From Thermohalobaculum sp951813525 (GTDB lineage Bacteria > Pseudomonadota > Alphaproteobacteria > Rhodobacterales > Rhodobacteraceae): DNA of 64,000 nucleotides. The notes under the pieces are model-generated. The model did no database searches. It was not told the origin of the DNA and saw only the letters and a program-made list of their open reading frames with translations. Below, piece after piece: positions 16,223-24,696 of this stretch. The stretch's first letter is position 1. Each line of letters opens with the position of its first letter. The position numbers were made by a program, and so were the translations under genes. The stretch covers positions 1,116,001 to 1,180,000 of the forward strand of contig CATOTJ020000003.1 in assembly GCA_951813525.2 (NCBI GenBank), in the 5' to 3' direction.

Positions 16223-18022
16223 ATGGCAGACACAGTTCCTCAGAAGACGGCTGGCCGCCCGGGTTTCCGGACGCTGGCGCGTGTTCTTCCCGATGTCTGG
16301 CCCGCCGATCAACCGGGGCTGCGCGCCCGCGTGATCATAGCGCTGATCCTTTTGGTGATGGCCAAGGCGGCCGTCCTGGTCACGCCCTTTGCTTACCGCG
16401 AGGCGGTGGACGGGCTTGCCCCGCAGGGGGTCGCCGCCGTCGCCGCAGTCCCGGTCTTTATGGTGCTTGCTTATGGCGTTGCGCGGCTGATGGGCAATGT
16501 TTTGCAACAGATGCGCGATCTGGTCTTTGCCCGGGTCGGCCAGCATGCGCTACGCCAATTGGGCCTGAGGGTCTTTCGCCATGTCCATCAGCTCTCACTG
16601 AACTTCCATATCTCGCGCCGGACCGGCGCGCTGTCCCGTGTGATCGACCGGGGCATCAAGGCAATCGACTTTTTGCTGCGCTATCTGGTGTTTTCGATCT
16701 TTCCCCTGCTGATCGAGTTGGGGATCGTCGCGGTGATTTTTCTGGTCGAATTCGGTTGGTCCTATACCGCGGTAATGCTGGGCACGATTGCGGCCTATAT
16801 CGCCTTCACGTTCCGGGTCACGGAATGGCGTGTGGCGATCCGCAAAGAGATGAACGATCAGGATCAGGACGCGCACCAAAAGGCGGTGGACAGCCTCTTG
16901 AACTATGAAACGGTCAAGTATTTCTCGGCCGAAGAACGCGAATCCAGCCGCTACGACAGCTCGATGGCCGCGTATCAGAGCGCCGCGCTGAAAACCTCCT
17001 ACTCGCTGTCCTTCCTGAATGCCGGGCAGGCGCTGATCCTTTCCGTCGGCATGATCTCGTTGATGCTGATGACCGCAAGCGAAGTGGCCGCCGGGGACAT
17101 GACGGTCGGATCATTTGTCATGGTCAACGCGTTCATCATTCAGATCACGATGCCGCTGAATTTTCTGGGCACCGTCTATCGCGAGATTCGTCAATCGCTG
17201 GTCGATATGCGCGAGATGTATGAATTGGTCGAGCAGGACGCCGACGTTGTCGACACGCCCGATGCGGTGCCGCTGGAACCCGGACCAGGGCATGTGAAGT
17301 TCGAAGACGTCACGTTTTCTTATTCGTCCGATCGCCCGATCCTGGGAGGAGTTAGTTTTCAAATCCCGCCAGGGCACACGGTCGCCGTCGTGGGTCCTTC
17401 CGGGTCCGGAAAATCGACCATCGCACGCCTGTTGTTCCGCTTCTACGATGTGGAAGATGGATCGATTTCGATCGACGGTCAGGATTTGCGTGCGGTAACG
17501 CAGGCATCGCTGCGCCGCGCAATCGGGGTGGTGCCGCAGGATACGGTCCTGTTCAACGATACCATCGGGTACAATATCGGCTATGGCGCCGACAGCCCTT
17601 CGCACGCCGATGTCGAAGCAGCCGCCCGCGCCGCGCGCATCCATGGGTTCATTGACGGGTTGCCCGATGGCTATGACACGCAGGTCGGCGAGCGCGGCCT
17701 GAAGCTTTCGGGCGGCGAAAAACAGCGCGTCGCAATCGCGCGGACCATTCTTAAGAACCCGGGTGTTCTGATCCTGGATGAAGCGACCTCGGCTTTGGAC
17801 ACCGGGACCGAGCGCGAAATTCAAGAGGAGTTGAAGCGCCTGGGCGAAGGTCGCACCGTCCTGATGATCGCGCACCGGCTGTCAACGGTGGTGGAAGCCG
17901 ACGAGATTATCGTCCTGGCGGCGGGACGCATCGCAGAACGCGGAAGCCATGCCGACCTGTTGGCACAGGACGGGCACTATGCAGCGCTTTGGAAGCGCCA
18001 GGAGACCGAAGAAGAGGCGTGA
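16223..18022 (+). CDS. ABC exporter, Atm1/ABCB7 type
   Basis: A 599-residue half-transporter that works as a homodimer. The membrane domain (about residues 30-320) is typical of the Atm1 branch, which exports glutathione-linked sulfur or metal compounds, with VKYFSAEERESSRYDSSMA in the coupling region. The nucleotide-binding domain has Walker A GPSGSGKST, Q-loop VVPQDTVLFNDTIGYNI, signature LKLSGGEKQR, Walker B VLILDEATSALD and switch His in IAHRLST. The YNI(G/R)YG sequence after the Q-loop is characteristic of Atm1/HMT1 proteins. The ATG lies seven bases after GGAGG; a TTG one codon earlier is possible. It follows the LysM gene by 64 bases and is perhaps co-transcribed. Confidence 0.9.
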   Translation: MADTVPQKTAGRPGFRTLARVLPDVWPADQPGLRARVIIALILLVMAKAAVLVTPFAYREAVDGLAPQGVAAVAAVPVFMVLAYGVARLMGNVLQQMRDLVFARVGQHALRQLGLRVFRHVHQLSLNFHISRRTGALSRVIDRGIKAIDFLLRYLVFSIFPLLIELGIVAVIFLVEFGWSYTAVMLGTIAAYIAFTFRVTEWRVAIRKEMNDQDQDAHQKAVDSLLNYETVKYFSAEERESSRYDSSMAAYQSAALKTSYSLSFLNAGQALILSVGMISLMLMTASEVAAGDMTVGSFVMVNAFIIQITMPLNFLGTVYREIRQSLVDMREMYELVEQDADVVDTPDAVPLEPGPGHVKFEDVTFSYSSDRPILGGVSFQIPPGHTVAVVGPSGSGKSTIARLLFRFYDVEDGSISIDGQDLRAVTQASLRRAIGVVPQDTVLFNDTIGYNIGYGADSPSHADVEAAARAARIHGFIDGLPDGYDTQVGERGLKLSGGEKQRVAIARTILKNPGVLILDEATSALDTGTEREIQEELKRLGEGRTVLMIAHRLSTVVEADEIIVLAAGRIAERGSHADLLAQDGHYAALWKRQETEEEA

Positions 18023-18107
18023 AAGTGGGGCGCGGCCCGCCATGGACTTTCAGCGGTCACTCCAGACCGATCCATAACCCGGTACAGCCAACGCAAATTA
18101 CCGGCCT

Positions 18108-21100
18108 CTATTCGGCGGCCTGAACGACGGTCGGCTTTGGCGGACGGGTTTCGTCCTCGAAAATCAACTCGGTGTTTTCGCGGCGCCGGAACGCCCGCGC
18201 CAAACGCGCCCGGGCGCGCCGGTCACGCCCGCCCAGAAGATTTGCGATCAAGCCGAAAATCAAAACGAAGAGGCGTTCGACCCAGACCCGCGCCGCCAGG
18301 GCGGCAGGCGTGACCAAAAGGGTCAGGAACGTGGAAACCCCAAGGCCAAAGACGACCGCCGTGGCCAGTTGAACCCACCACAGCGCCGTGGGCGCGCCGA
18401 ACTGCGGCACGCCTGCGGCAAAGTTCAGCGACATCGCAAACATCATAGGCGCAAGCCCGGCCATCGTGGTGATCGTGGTCAGCAGAACAGGGCGAATGCG
18501 TTGTTCGGCGGTGCGGACAATCGCCTCCAGCCGGGACATTCGTTGCGACAGCTCCTGATAGGTATCGATCAGAACAATGTTGTTGTTCACCACGATCCCG
18601 GCCAACGCGACGATCCCGGTTCCAGTCATGATGATCGAGAATTTCTGCCCCATCACCATCATGCCGATCAGGACACCTGCCACCGACATAACGACAGCGG
18701 ACAGCACCAACAGCGAATTGTAGAGCGAGTTGAACTGCGCCAACAGGATCACGAACATCAGGCCCAGCGCGCCCAGAAAGGCGTTTTGCAGGAAGGCCAT
18801 GGACTGTTGCTGTTCTTCCCGGTCGCCGCCGAAACGCGCTTTTACGGACCGCGGGAACGGGCGTTCTTCGGCGATCCATTTTTCCAGATTGCCGATAATC
18901 GTGACGTCCGAGACGCCCCCCTCTGCTTCCGGCGAGACGTCGGCGCGGACCAGGAAGAAACGCTCGCCGCCCCGGCGGTTAACCTGCTCCAGGCGCTTGA
19001 CAGGTTCGCGCTTGATGAAATTCGACAGCGGGACCTGACCGTTCGGTGTGGCAACCTTCAGGTGATCGAGCGTTGAAAGCAGGCGTTCATCCGCGGGGAA
19101 CCGCATGCGGATTTCAAGCTCCTCGTCCGAATCGTCCGGACGGTAAGTGCCCAGGATCGCACCGCGCGTCACAAGTTGGACCAGCGGACCAACCGTGGCG
19201 ACATCCGCGCCATACCGCCCGGCCGTGACCCGATCGACCGAGATTTCCCAATCAATTCCAGGCAGGGGGCGGGTATCGTCGACATTGATGACCCAGTCGG
19301 TGCCTTCGATCTTCTCGCGCGCGATCCGTGTTGCTTCATGCAGATCAGCCCAAGAGGGCGAGCGCAGTTCCAACTGGATCGGTTTGCCTTGCTGCGGACC
19401 GTTCGATTGCTTCTTCAATTCGGCAATCACACCCGGCATCCCGGCCAGGACCTGCTCGATCTCGGCCAGGATCAGCTTGCCCTTGCGGCGCTGGTTCCAG
19501 GGGCCGAGTTCGATTTGCACCTGACCGATGGCATCCGGCGGGCCGTCATTGCCGCCGCGATTGACCAGCCCGCCTTCACCGGAGAAGGCAAAAACCGATT
19601 CGATCCCTTCGATGGCGCTGACCCGGCCCTCGACCGCGCGCACCATCTTGTCCGCTTCGTGCAATGACAGGTTGCCGCGTGCGCGCACATATATGATCGC
19701 TCGCTCAGGCTCGGTATCGACGAAGAATTCAACGCCCTTCGAGTTTTCGCCGAATGCGGTAAAGACCATGACCATCCCGGCGACCGCCGCGCCGATGGCG
19801 ACAAACGGGCCGATCGGGTTCAGCGCGATCAAGGCGACGAACCGGCCGAAGGCCGTGCGCCGGTAGCCGATCTGCTCGCGTTTGCGGCGGTTGCGCCCGG
19901 TCCACAATGTCCAGGCCAGGAACCCCAGCACTGCGGCCACGCCAACGCTGGCGATCATGTGAACCGTCGTCTCGGCATTGCGCACACTGGCACCGACAAA
20001 GATTGCGGCAATGAACAATGCGACGGCGAAAACCCGGGCGAGCAAAGGCACGACCGGCTGAACGATGCGCGCAACCGGCGCGATCACGATCCCGAACCAG
20101 CGTGAAATGCGGCCGGAAACACCGCCCAGGACCGGCAGGAAGATCAGCGCGACGATCAGCGAGGCCGACAGCACAAAGATCAAGGTGATCGGCAACTGCC
20201 CCATGAACTGACCCGGCATGCCCGGCCAAAGCAACATCGGCAGAAAGGCGCAAAGCGTCGTCGCCGTCGAGGCAACGATGGGCCAGAACATGCGCTTCGC
20301 CGCCGCCGCATAGGCGCGCATCGGCCCGGTGCCCCTGGCAATTTCCTTATCGGCATATTCGACGACCACGATTGCGCCGTCGACCAGCATGCCGACGGCC
20401 AGGATCAGGCCGAACATCACCATGTTGTTGATCGGCATTCCCAGCGCGGCCATCAACGCAAAGGACAGCAAGAACGAGCACGGAATTGCGATGCCGACCA
20501 ACATGGCCGAGCGGAAACCGAGCGCTGCCAGAACCACCATCATCACGAAGATCACTGCGGTCGCGACCGAGCCTTCGAGCTGGCTGACCATCTCTCCGAC
20601 CCGGGTGGATTCGTCCATCGAGATGTCGACCTGAACCGCCTTTTGCAGCGGAACCGGCCATTTGGCGATCTCAGCCGCAACGATGGCGCGGGCTGCATCG
20701 ACGGTCTCGATGATGTTCTCGCCAATGCGTTTCGAAATTTGAAGCGAGATCGAAGGGGCGCCGTTATACCGGGCCTCGCCGAGACTGTCCTCGAAGGTGC
20801 GGCGGATCTCGGTGACATCGCCCAGCCGTACGACCCGGTCGCCATTGACCTTGACCGGCAGGTCATAGACGTCACGCGCGTTTTCGAACGAGCCCGGAAC
20901 CGACACCGCGAACGAGGCGCTTTCGCTTTCGATATCGCCCGCCGCGACCAATTGGTTATTTCGTTGAATAACGCTGAGGAGTTCCTGCGCCGTGACGTTG
21001 TAGGACTCCATCTTCAGCGGATCGATCAGGACCTCCAGCATCTCCTCGCGGTGACCTGTCAGCTTGGCCTCCAGCACCCGCTGATCCGCTTCGATGGCCT

Positions 21101-21584
21101 GTTGCAGATCCTTGGTCAGGTGCAAAAGCGTGCGCTCTGGCACCGCACCTGAAAGCGAAACGACGAGGATCGGGAACTCGGAGAGGTTGATCTCTGCGAT
21201 CGTCGGTTTTTTTGCATCCTCTGGGAAGTCGGCTTCAGCCTGCGAGACGCGGTCGCGCACATCGGCCAGGGTCGCTTCCTTGTCCCACTCGAAGTGGAAT
21301 TCCAGCAAAATCCCGGCATGGCTTTGCGATCCGATGCCCGTCAGTTCCTTAAGGTGATCAAGGCCCCGCAGCCGGGTTTCCAGCGGTTTGACCATCAACC
21401 GCTCGCTGTCCTCGGCCGATACGCCGGGCAGAGCGACCGAAACATAAAGGACCGGCACGTCGATATTTGGTGAACCTTCCTTGGGCAGGCTGAAATAGCT
21501 GGCCAGACCGGCGGCGATTGCGATCACTACGAACGCCAGCACCATTCGTGCGCGCTCGGTGCACCATGTAACCAAGCCCGTCAT
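18108..21584 (-). CDS. RND-family efflux permease
   Basis: A 1158-residue inner-membrane proton antiporter of the AcrB/HAE type, the pump subunit of a tripartite efflux system. Helix 4 reads GMLVDGAIVVVEY (about residues 397-409), where AcrB has two adjacent aspartates; here only one remains. The helix-10 region GIVVNNNIVLIDTYQE is conserved. The protein is about 110 residues longer than AcrB. Much of the excess is between helices 6 and 7 (about residues 490-610), where two additional hydrophobic segments and a basic GRNRRKREQ linker appear. Its start overlaps the adaptor stop by four bases, so the pair is co-translated. The substrate is unknown. Confidence 0.93.
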   Translation of the reverse strand: MTGLVTWCTERARMVLAFVVIAIAAGLASYFSLPKEGSPNIDVPVLYVSVALPGVSAEDSERLMVKPLETRLRGLDHLKELTGIGSQSHAGILLEFHFEWDKEATLADVRDRVSQAEADFPEDAKKPTIAEINLSEFPILVVSLSGAVPERTLLHLTKDLQQAIEADQRVLEAKLTGHREEMLEVLIDPLKMESYNVTAQELLSVIQRNNQLVAAGDIESESASFAVSVPGSFENARDVYDLPVKVNGDRVVRLGDVTEIRRTFEDSLGEARYNGAPSISLQISKRIGENIIETVDAARAIVAAEIAKWPVPLQKAVQVDISMDESTRVGEMVSQLEGSVATAVIFVMMVVLAALGFRSAMLVGIAIPCSFLLSFALMAALGMPINNMVMFGLILAVGMLVDGAIVVVEYADKEIARGTGPMRAYAAAAKRMFWPIVASTATTLCAFLPMLLWPGMPGQFMGQLPITLIFVLSASLIVALIFLPVLGGVSGRISRWFGIVIAPVARIVQPVVPLLARVFAVALFIAAIFVGASVRNAETTVHMIASVGVAAVLGFLAWTLWTGRNRRKREQIGYRRTAFGRFVALIALNPIGPFVAIGAAVAGMVMVFTAFGENSKGVEFFVDTEPERAIIYVRARGNLSLHEADKMVRAVEGRVSAIEGIESVFAFSGEGGLVNRGGNDGPPDAIGQVQIELGPWNQRRKGKLILAEIEQVLAGMPGVIAELKKQSNGPQQGKPIQLELRSPSWADLHEATRIAREKIEGTDWVINVDDTRPLPGIDWEISVDRVTAGRYGADVATVGPLVQLVTRGAILGTYRPDDSDEELEIRMRFPADERLLSTLDHLKVATPNGQVPLSNFIKREPVKRLEQVNRRGGERFFLVRADVSPEAEGGVSDVTIIGNLEKWIAEERPFPRSVKARFGGDREEQQQSMAFLQNAFLGALGLMFVILLAQFNSLYNSLLVLSAVVMSVAGVLIGMMVMGQKFSIIMTGTGIVALAGIVVNNNIVLIDTYQELSQRMSRLEAIVRTAEQRIRPVLLTTITTMAGLAPMMFAMSLNFAAGVPQFGAPTALWWVQLATAVVFGLGVSTFLTLLVTPAALAARVWVERLFVLIFGLIANLLGGRDRRARARLARAFRRRENTELIFEDETRPPKPTVVQAAE

Positions 21585-22762
21585 TCGGTTTCGACCTTCT
21601 CAGCAGTCTCCGCGGCGGCACTTGGCGCTTCGCCGGATGCCTCCGTCTCAACCGTTTTAGCCTGCTCCGCCCAGTTCGGGGGCGAGCCGATGACCCGGCG
21701 CCCGTCTTTGACGAACTCCTGACCGATGACGATCACCTTGGCGGTCTCCGGCAGGCCGGAAACCCAGAACCCGTCCGCCTCGTCGCGCAGCAGCGTGACC
21801 GCGGCAAACTTAGCGACACCGTCGACATCCAGCCGGACACCCAGGCGCCCGTCATCGTTCAGTGTCAGGGCGGCTTGCGGTAGGAAATGCCCCGTCTCGC
21901 CCGGCAGATCGACCAGCATCTCGGCGGTCATGCCATCGCGGATCGCGCCCTCGGCATTGGGCAGCGTGACCTCGACCGCGAAAGTGCGGGTCTGTGCGTC
22001 GGCCATGCGCGACAGGAACGAGATTTCACCGACCGCTTCGATCCCGTTGATCAGACGCACATTAGCTTTCTGGCCCAGTTTGATCAGATCGACTTCCTGC
22101 TCGGCAACAAAGCCGGTGACCTTGACCTGGCTGAGATCGATCACGTTCGCGCAGATCGCGCCGGGCGACAAAAGCGCGCCGAATTCAGCGGTGTCACTTT
22201 CCAGAAAGCCATCGAAGGGCGCCCGAATTTCCAGCCGGTCGACATCCAGTTTCACACGGTTCAGGCGCGCTTCGGCGGTTTGCAGTTGTGCCTGGCGGGT
22301 CATGCGGGTCGTCTCGGCGGCAAAGCCCTTGCGCTTCAACCGGTCGGCGGCGGCGGCTTCGACCTTGGCCTCGGCCAGCGACGCTTCGGCTTCGGCCAGT
22401 TCTGCGGCGCGGGCGCCCGGGGCCAGGCGACAAAGGACATCACCCTTGGCAACCTTGGCGCCGCGGCGCAGCGGCTCGGAAATGACCTGTCCGGTCGTCT
22501 CTGCGGCGACCTGCACGTTCCGCTTGGCCAATGTGCGGCCACGCAAGACCAGCAGGGCCGATGTCTCACGCGCGGTGCTTTCGATCACAACAACGGGTAC
22601 CGGCGCGGCTTCCTCGGCCGCTGGCGCTTTTTCTTCGGACACGGCAGTGCCAGCCGCTGCTTCGGCAGCCGCCATTTGCTCCGGCCCGCCATGGCGGCCA
22701 ACGAACCAATAGTAGAGCCCGCCTGCGATCAGCAGAACCATTACGATGGATGTAACCCGCAT
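21581..22762 (-). CDS. RND efflux periplasmic adaptor (membrane-fusion protein)
   Basis: The 393-residue partner of the RND pump. An N-terminal membrane segment (residues 4-20) anchors it, and an Ala/Glu/Pro-rich stretch follows. Barrel and lipoyl halves are recognisable in QVAAETTGQVISEPLRRGAKV and LEIRAPFDGFLES, around a short helical hairpin (about 125-175). Beta-barrel (VKVTGFVAEQEVDLIKLGQK) and membrane-proximal domains come next. The C-terminal 30 residues are again Ala/Glu-rich. It is first in a two-gene operon; no outer-membrane channel gene is nearby. Confidence 0.9.
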   Translation of the reverse strand: MRVTSIVMVLLIAGGLYYWFVGRHGGPEQMAAAEAAAGTAVSEEKAPAAEEAAPVPVVVIESTARETSALLVLRGRTLAKRNVQVAAETTGQVISEPLRRGAKVAKGDVLCRLAPGARAAELAEAEASLAEAKVEAAAADRLKRKGFAAETTRMTRQAQLQTAEARLNRVKLDVDRLEIRAPFDGFLESDTAEFGALLSPGAICANVIDLSQVKVTGFVAEQEVDLIKLGQKANVRLINGIEAVGEISFLSRMADAQTRTFAVEVTLPNAEGAIRDGMTAEMLVDLPGETGHFLPQAALTLNDDGRLGVRLDVDGVAKFAAVTLLRDEADGFWVSGLPETAKVIVIGQEFVKDGRRVIGSPPNWAEQAKTVETEASGEAPSAAAETAEKVETE

Positions 22763-22959
22763 TTGAAACCTTTACCTTGCGTCAAGGGCTTGGGGACTTG
22801 CACGCGATAGCCCACAACATAGGGCTTTTGACGTGAACGGAAAAGACCAGCCGGTCCGTCGGCGGCAGGATGCCGCTTTGTGCGGGGCGAATGGCCGTTT
22901 TCAGGTGGCTCTGCACGCAATCATCGTGCTAGGCGCCGCCGAACCAGGGAAAGGCGCCG

Positions 22960-23880
22960 ATGACCACGCATCACGATCAGATCCATGAACTGCCGATTTG
23001 GGCGGGAGATCTTCAGATTGCACCGCTGACCGGCGGGCTGTCGAATGTCAGCTATTCGGTCACGGATGCGGGGTCCGATCGCGGCCCGGGCGGACGGTAT
23101 GTGGCGCGGTTCGTGCGTGATTTCCCATTCCACCATGTCTGGCGTGACCGCGAGGTGATCGCAACCCGCGCCGCCCACGCCGCAGGTGTTGCGCCGGAAT
23201 TGGTCCACGACCAGCCCGGGATCATGGTGTCGCGTTTTATCGAAGGCAAAACCTATTCCAAGACCGATGTCGCGGGGGACCTGCCGCGGACAATCGACTT
23301 GGTGCGGGCGTTTCACCGCGACACGCCAGCCCATGTTACGGGCGCCGGTTTTGCGTTCTGGGTCTTTCATGTGATCCGCGATTATGCCGTCACGTTGCGC
23401 GCCGCAGACAGTCGGATGTCCGCGCGGTTGGGCGAGTTTGTCGAGATCGGAAATGCGCTGGAGGCGGCCCAGGTGCCCTTGCCGATCAGCTTTGGTCATC
23501 ACGACCTGCTGCCCGCAAATCTGATCGACGACGGCGCGCGCCTGTGGCTGATCGACCATGAATATGCCGGGTTCGGCACGGCGATGTTCGATCTGGCCAA
23601 TCTGACGTCGAATTCCGGCCTCGACGACCGGGCGGCGGCCGAGGTTCTGGGGCTTTATTTCGATCGCACGCCGGACCGCGCGCTGTTGCGCGCCCACAGT
23701 GCCATGGAGTGCGCCTCGCTGCTGCGCGAGGCGATGTGGTCGATGGTGTCTGAGCATTACCTCGATGCGCCGGGCGTCGATTATGTGGCGTATTCAGACG
23801 AGATTCTCGCCGATACCGAGACGGCGTTGGAGCGATATCAGACCCGGTTCGGCCGTAACCGTCCGGCGTCCCCGCTCTGA
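22960..23880 (+). CDS. choline/ethanolamine kinase-like phosphotransferase
   Basis: A 306-residue protein of the aminoglycoside phosphotransferase/choline kinase superfamily, which transfers phosphate from ATP to a small hydroxyl substrate. The N-lobe has LTGGLSNVSYSV, a nucleotide-loop-like segment. The C-lobe has the catalytic SFGHHDLLPANLIDDG (HxDxxxxN pattern) and the metal-binding LWLIDHEYAGFGTAMFDLAN, which is the choline-kinase style. The ATG follows GGGAAAGGCGCCG. The TGA stop lies within two bases of the likely left end of the IS66 element, so the natural C-terminus may have been altered by the insertion; the length still suits the family. Confidence 0.85.
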   Translation: MTTHHDQIHELPIWAGDLQIAPLTGGLSNVSYSVTDAGSDRGPGGRYVARFVRDFPFHHVWRDREVIATRAAHAAGVAPELVHDQPGIMVSRFIEGKTYSKTDVAGDLPRTIDLVRAFHRDTPAHVTGAGFAFWVFHVIRDYAVTLRAADSRMSARLGEFVEIGNALEAAQVPLPISFGHHDLLPANLIDDGARLWLIDHEYAGFGTAMFDLANLTSNSGLDDRAAAEVLGLYFDRTPDRALLRAHSAMECASLLREAMWSMVSEHYLDAPGVDYVAYSDEILADTETALERYQTRFGRNRPASPL

Positions 23881-23889
23881 CGCGTCGCG

Positions 23890-23928
23890 CTAATGGGAGA
23901 TAATGTCCATTAGGAACAAGTGGACATT
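23890..23928 (+). promoter_or_regulatory. overlapping inverted repeats ahead of IS66 tnpA
   Basis: CTAATGG (23890) pairs with CCATTAG (23907), while AATGTCCA (23902) pairs with TGGACATT (23921). The two hairpins share the CCATT bases, so in RNA they exclude each other. They lie just upstream of the tnpA ATG at 23941 and could protect against read-through expression or act as transposase-binding sub-terminal repeats. Confidence 0.5.
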
Positions 23929-23940
23929 AGCGGGTCTCGA

Positions 23941-24291
23941 ATGGCGAAGCGACGGCGGCGCAGGAACTGGAGCGACGATGAGAAGCGGATGATCTGCGCG
24001 CAAACGCGGTTTCCGGGTGTCTCGGTCAGTCAGGTCGCTCGGCGTTACGATGTGAATGCCAATCAGGTTTTCAACTGGCTGAAAGATCCCCAGTTTGCAG
24101 CGTCGCCGAAAGTCGATGATGTTGCCCGGTTCTTGCCTGTCGAGGTTGTCGAGCCTGTTCAGCCGCCACCGTCGTCCGGCGCCGCATGCCGTGAGATGCT
24201 GATCGAACTGGTGAGTGGCCACCGGCTGACGATCAGCGGCTCCTATGATCCCACCGCTCTGGCTGCATTGATCCGGAAGCTGTCCGCGTGA
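23941..24291 (+). CDS. tnpA: IS66 accessory protein TnpA
   Basis: A 116-residue helix-turn-helix protein of the IS66 OrfA/TnpA family. The N-terminus is basic (MAKRRRRRNW), followed by the DNA-binding part SVSQVARRYDVNANQVFNWL. The C-terminal part (LVSGHRLTISGSYDPTALAAL) is typical of the family. A GTG seven codons upstream is a possible alternative start, but it sits inside the hairpin cluster. Its stop overlaps the tnpB start by four bases. Confidence 0.92.
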   Translation: MAKRRRRRNWSDDEKRMICAQTRFPGVSVSQVARRYDVNANQVFNWLKDPQFAASPKVDDVARFLPVEVVEPVQPPPSSGAACREMLIELVSGHRLTISGSYDPTALAALIRKLSA

Positions 24292-24659
24292 TCCCGGTAC
24301 CGGCGCAAACGAAGGTCTGGCTCTCTGCCGGTGTCACGGACATGCGCAAAGGGTTCAACGGACTGTCGGCGCTGGCCGAGAATGTTTTGGCGGAAGATCC
24401 GTTCTCCGGGCATCTGTTTGTGTTCCGGGGCAGGCGCGGTGATCTGATTAAAGTCATTTGGTGGGACGGTCAGGGCGGATGCCTGTTTTCCAAGCGCCTG
24501 GAAAAAGGCCGCTTCGTGTGGCCCTCACCGGCAGATGGGAAGGTATCGGTCACGTCAGCACAGTTGGCGATGCTGCTGGAAGGCATCGACTGGCGCATGC
24601 CCAAGCGAACCTGGAGGCCGTTGACGACAGGCATTTTATCAACAAATCCAGCGCCATAG
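24288..24659 (+). CDS. tnpB: IS66 accessory protein TnpB (Orf2)
   Basis: A 123-residue protein of the IS66 Orf2 family, required with TnpA for efficient transposition of these elements. Family landmarks are VWLSAGVTDMRKGFNGLSAL near the N-terminus, FVFRGRRGDLIKVIWWDGQG in the centre and LLEGIDWRMPKRTWRP at the end. The ATGA overlap with tnpA indicates translational coupling. It looks intact. Confidence 0.95.
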   Translation: MIPVPAQTKVWLSAGVTDMRKGFNGLSALAENVLAEDPFSGHLFVFRGRRGDLIKVIWWDGQGGCLFSKRLEKGRFVWPSPADGKVSVTSAQLAMLLEGIDWRMPKRTWRPLTTGILSTNPAP

Positions 24660-24696
24660 GATTCACATTGGCATCCGGGCGCGGTATAAGCCCGCC

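Noticed and set aside
21726..22810. Two long plus-strand frames over the RND adaptor gene
   Set aside because: Ser/Arg/Ala-rich artefacts opposite a gene with clear family domains.
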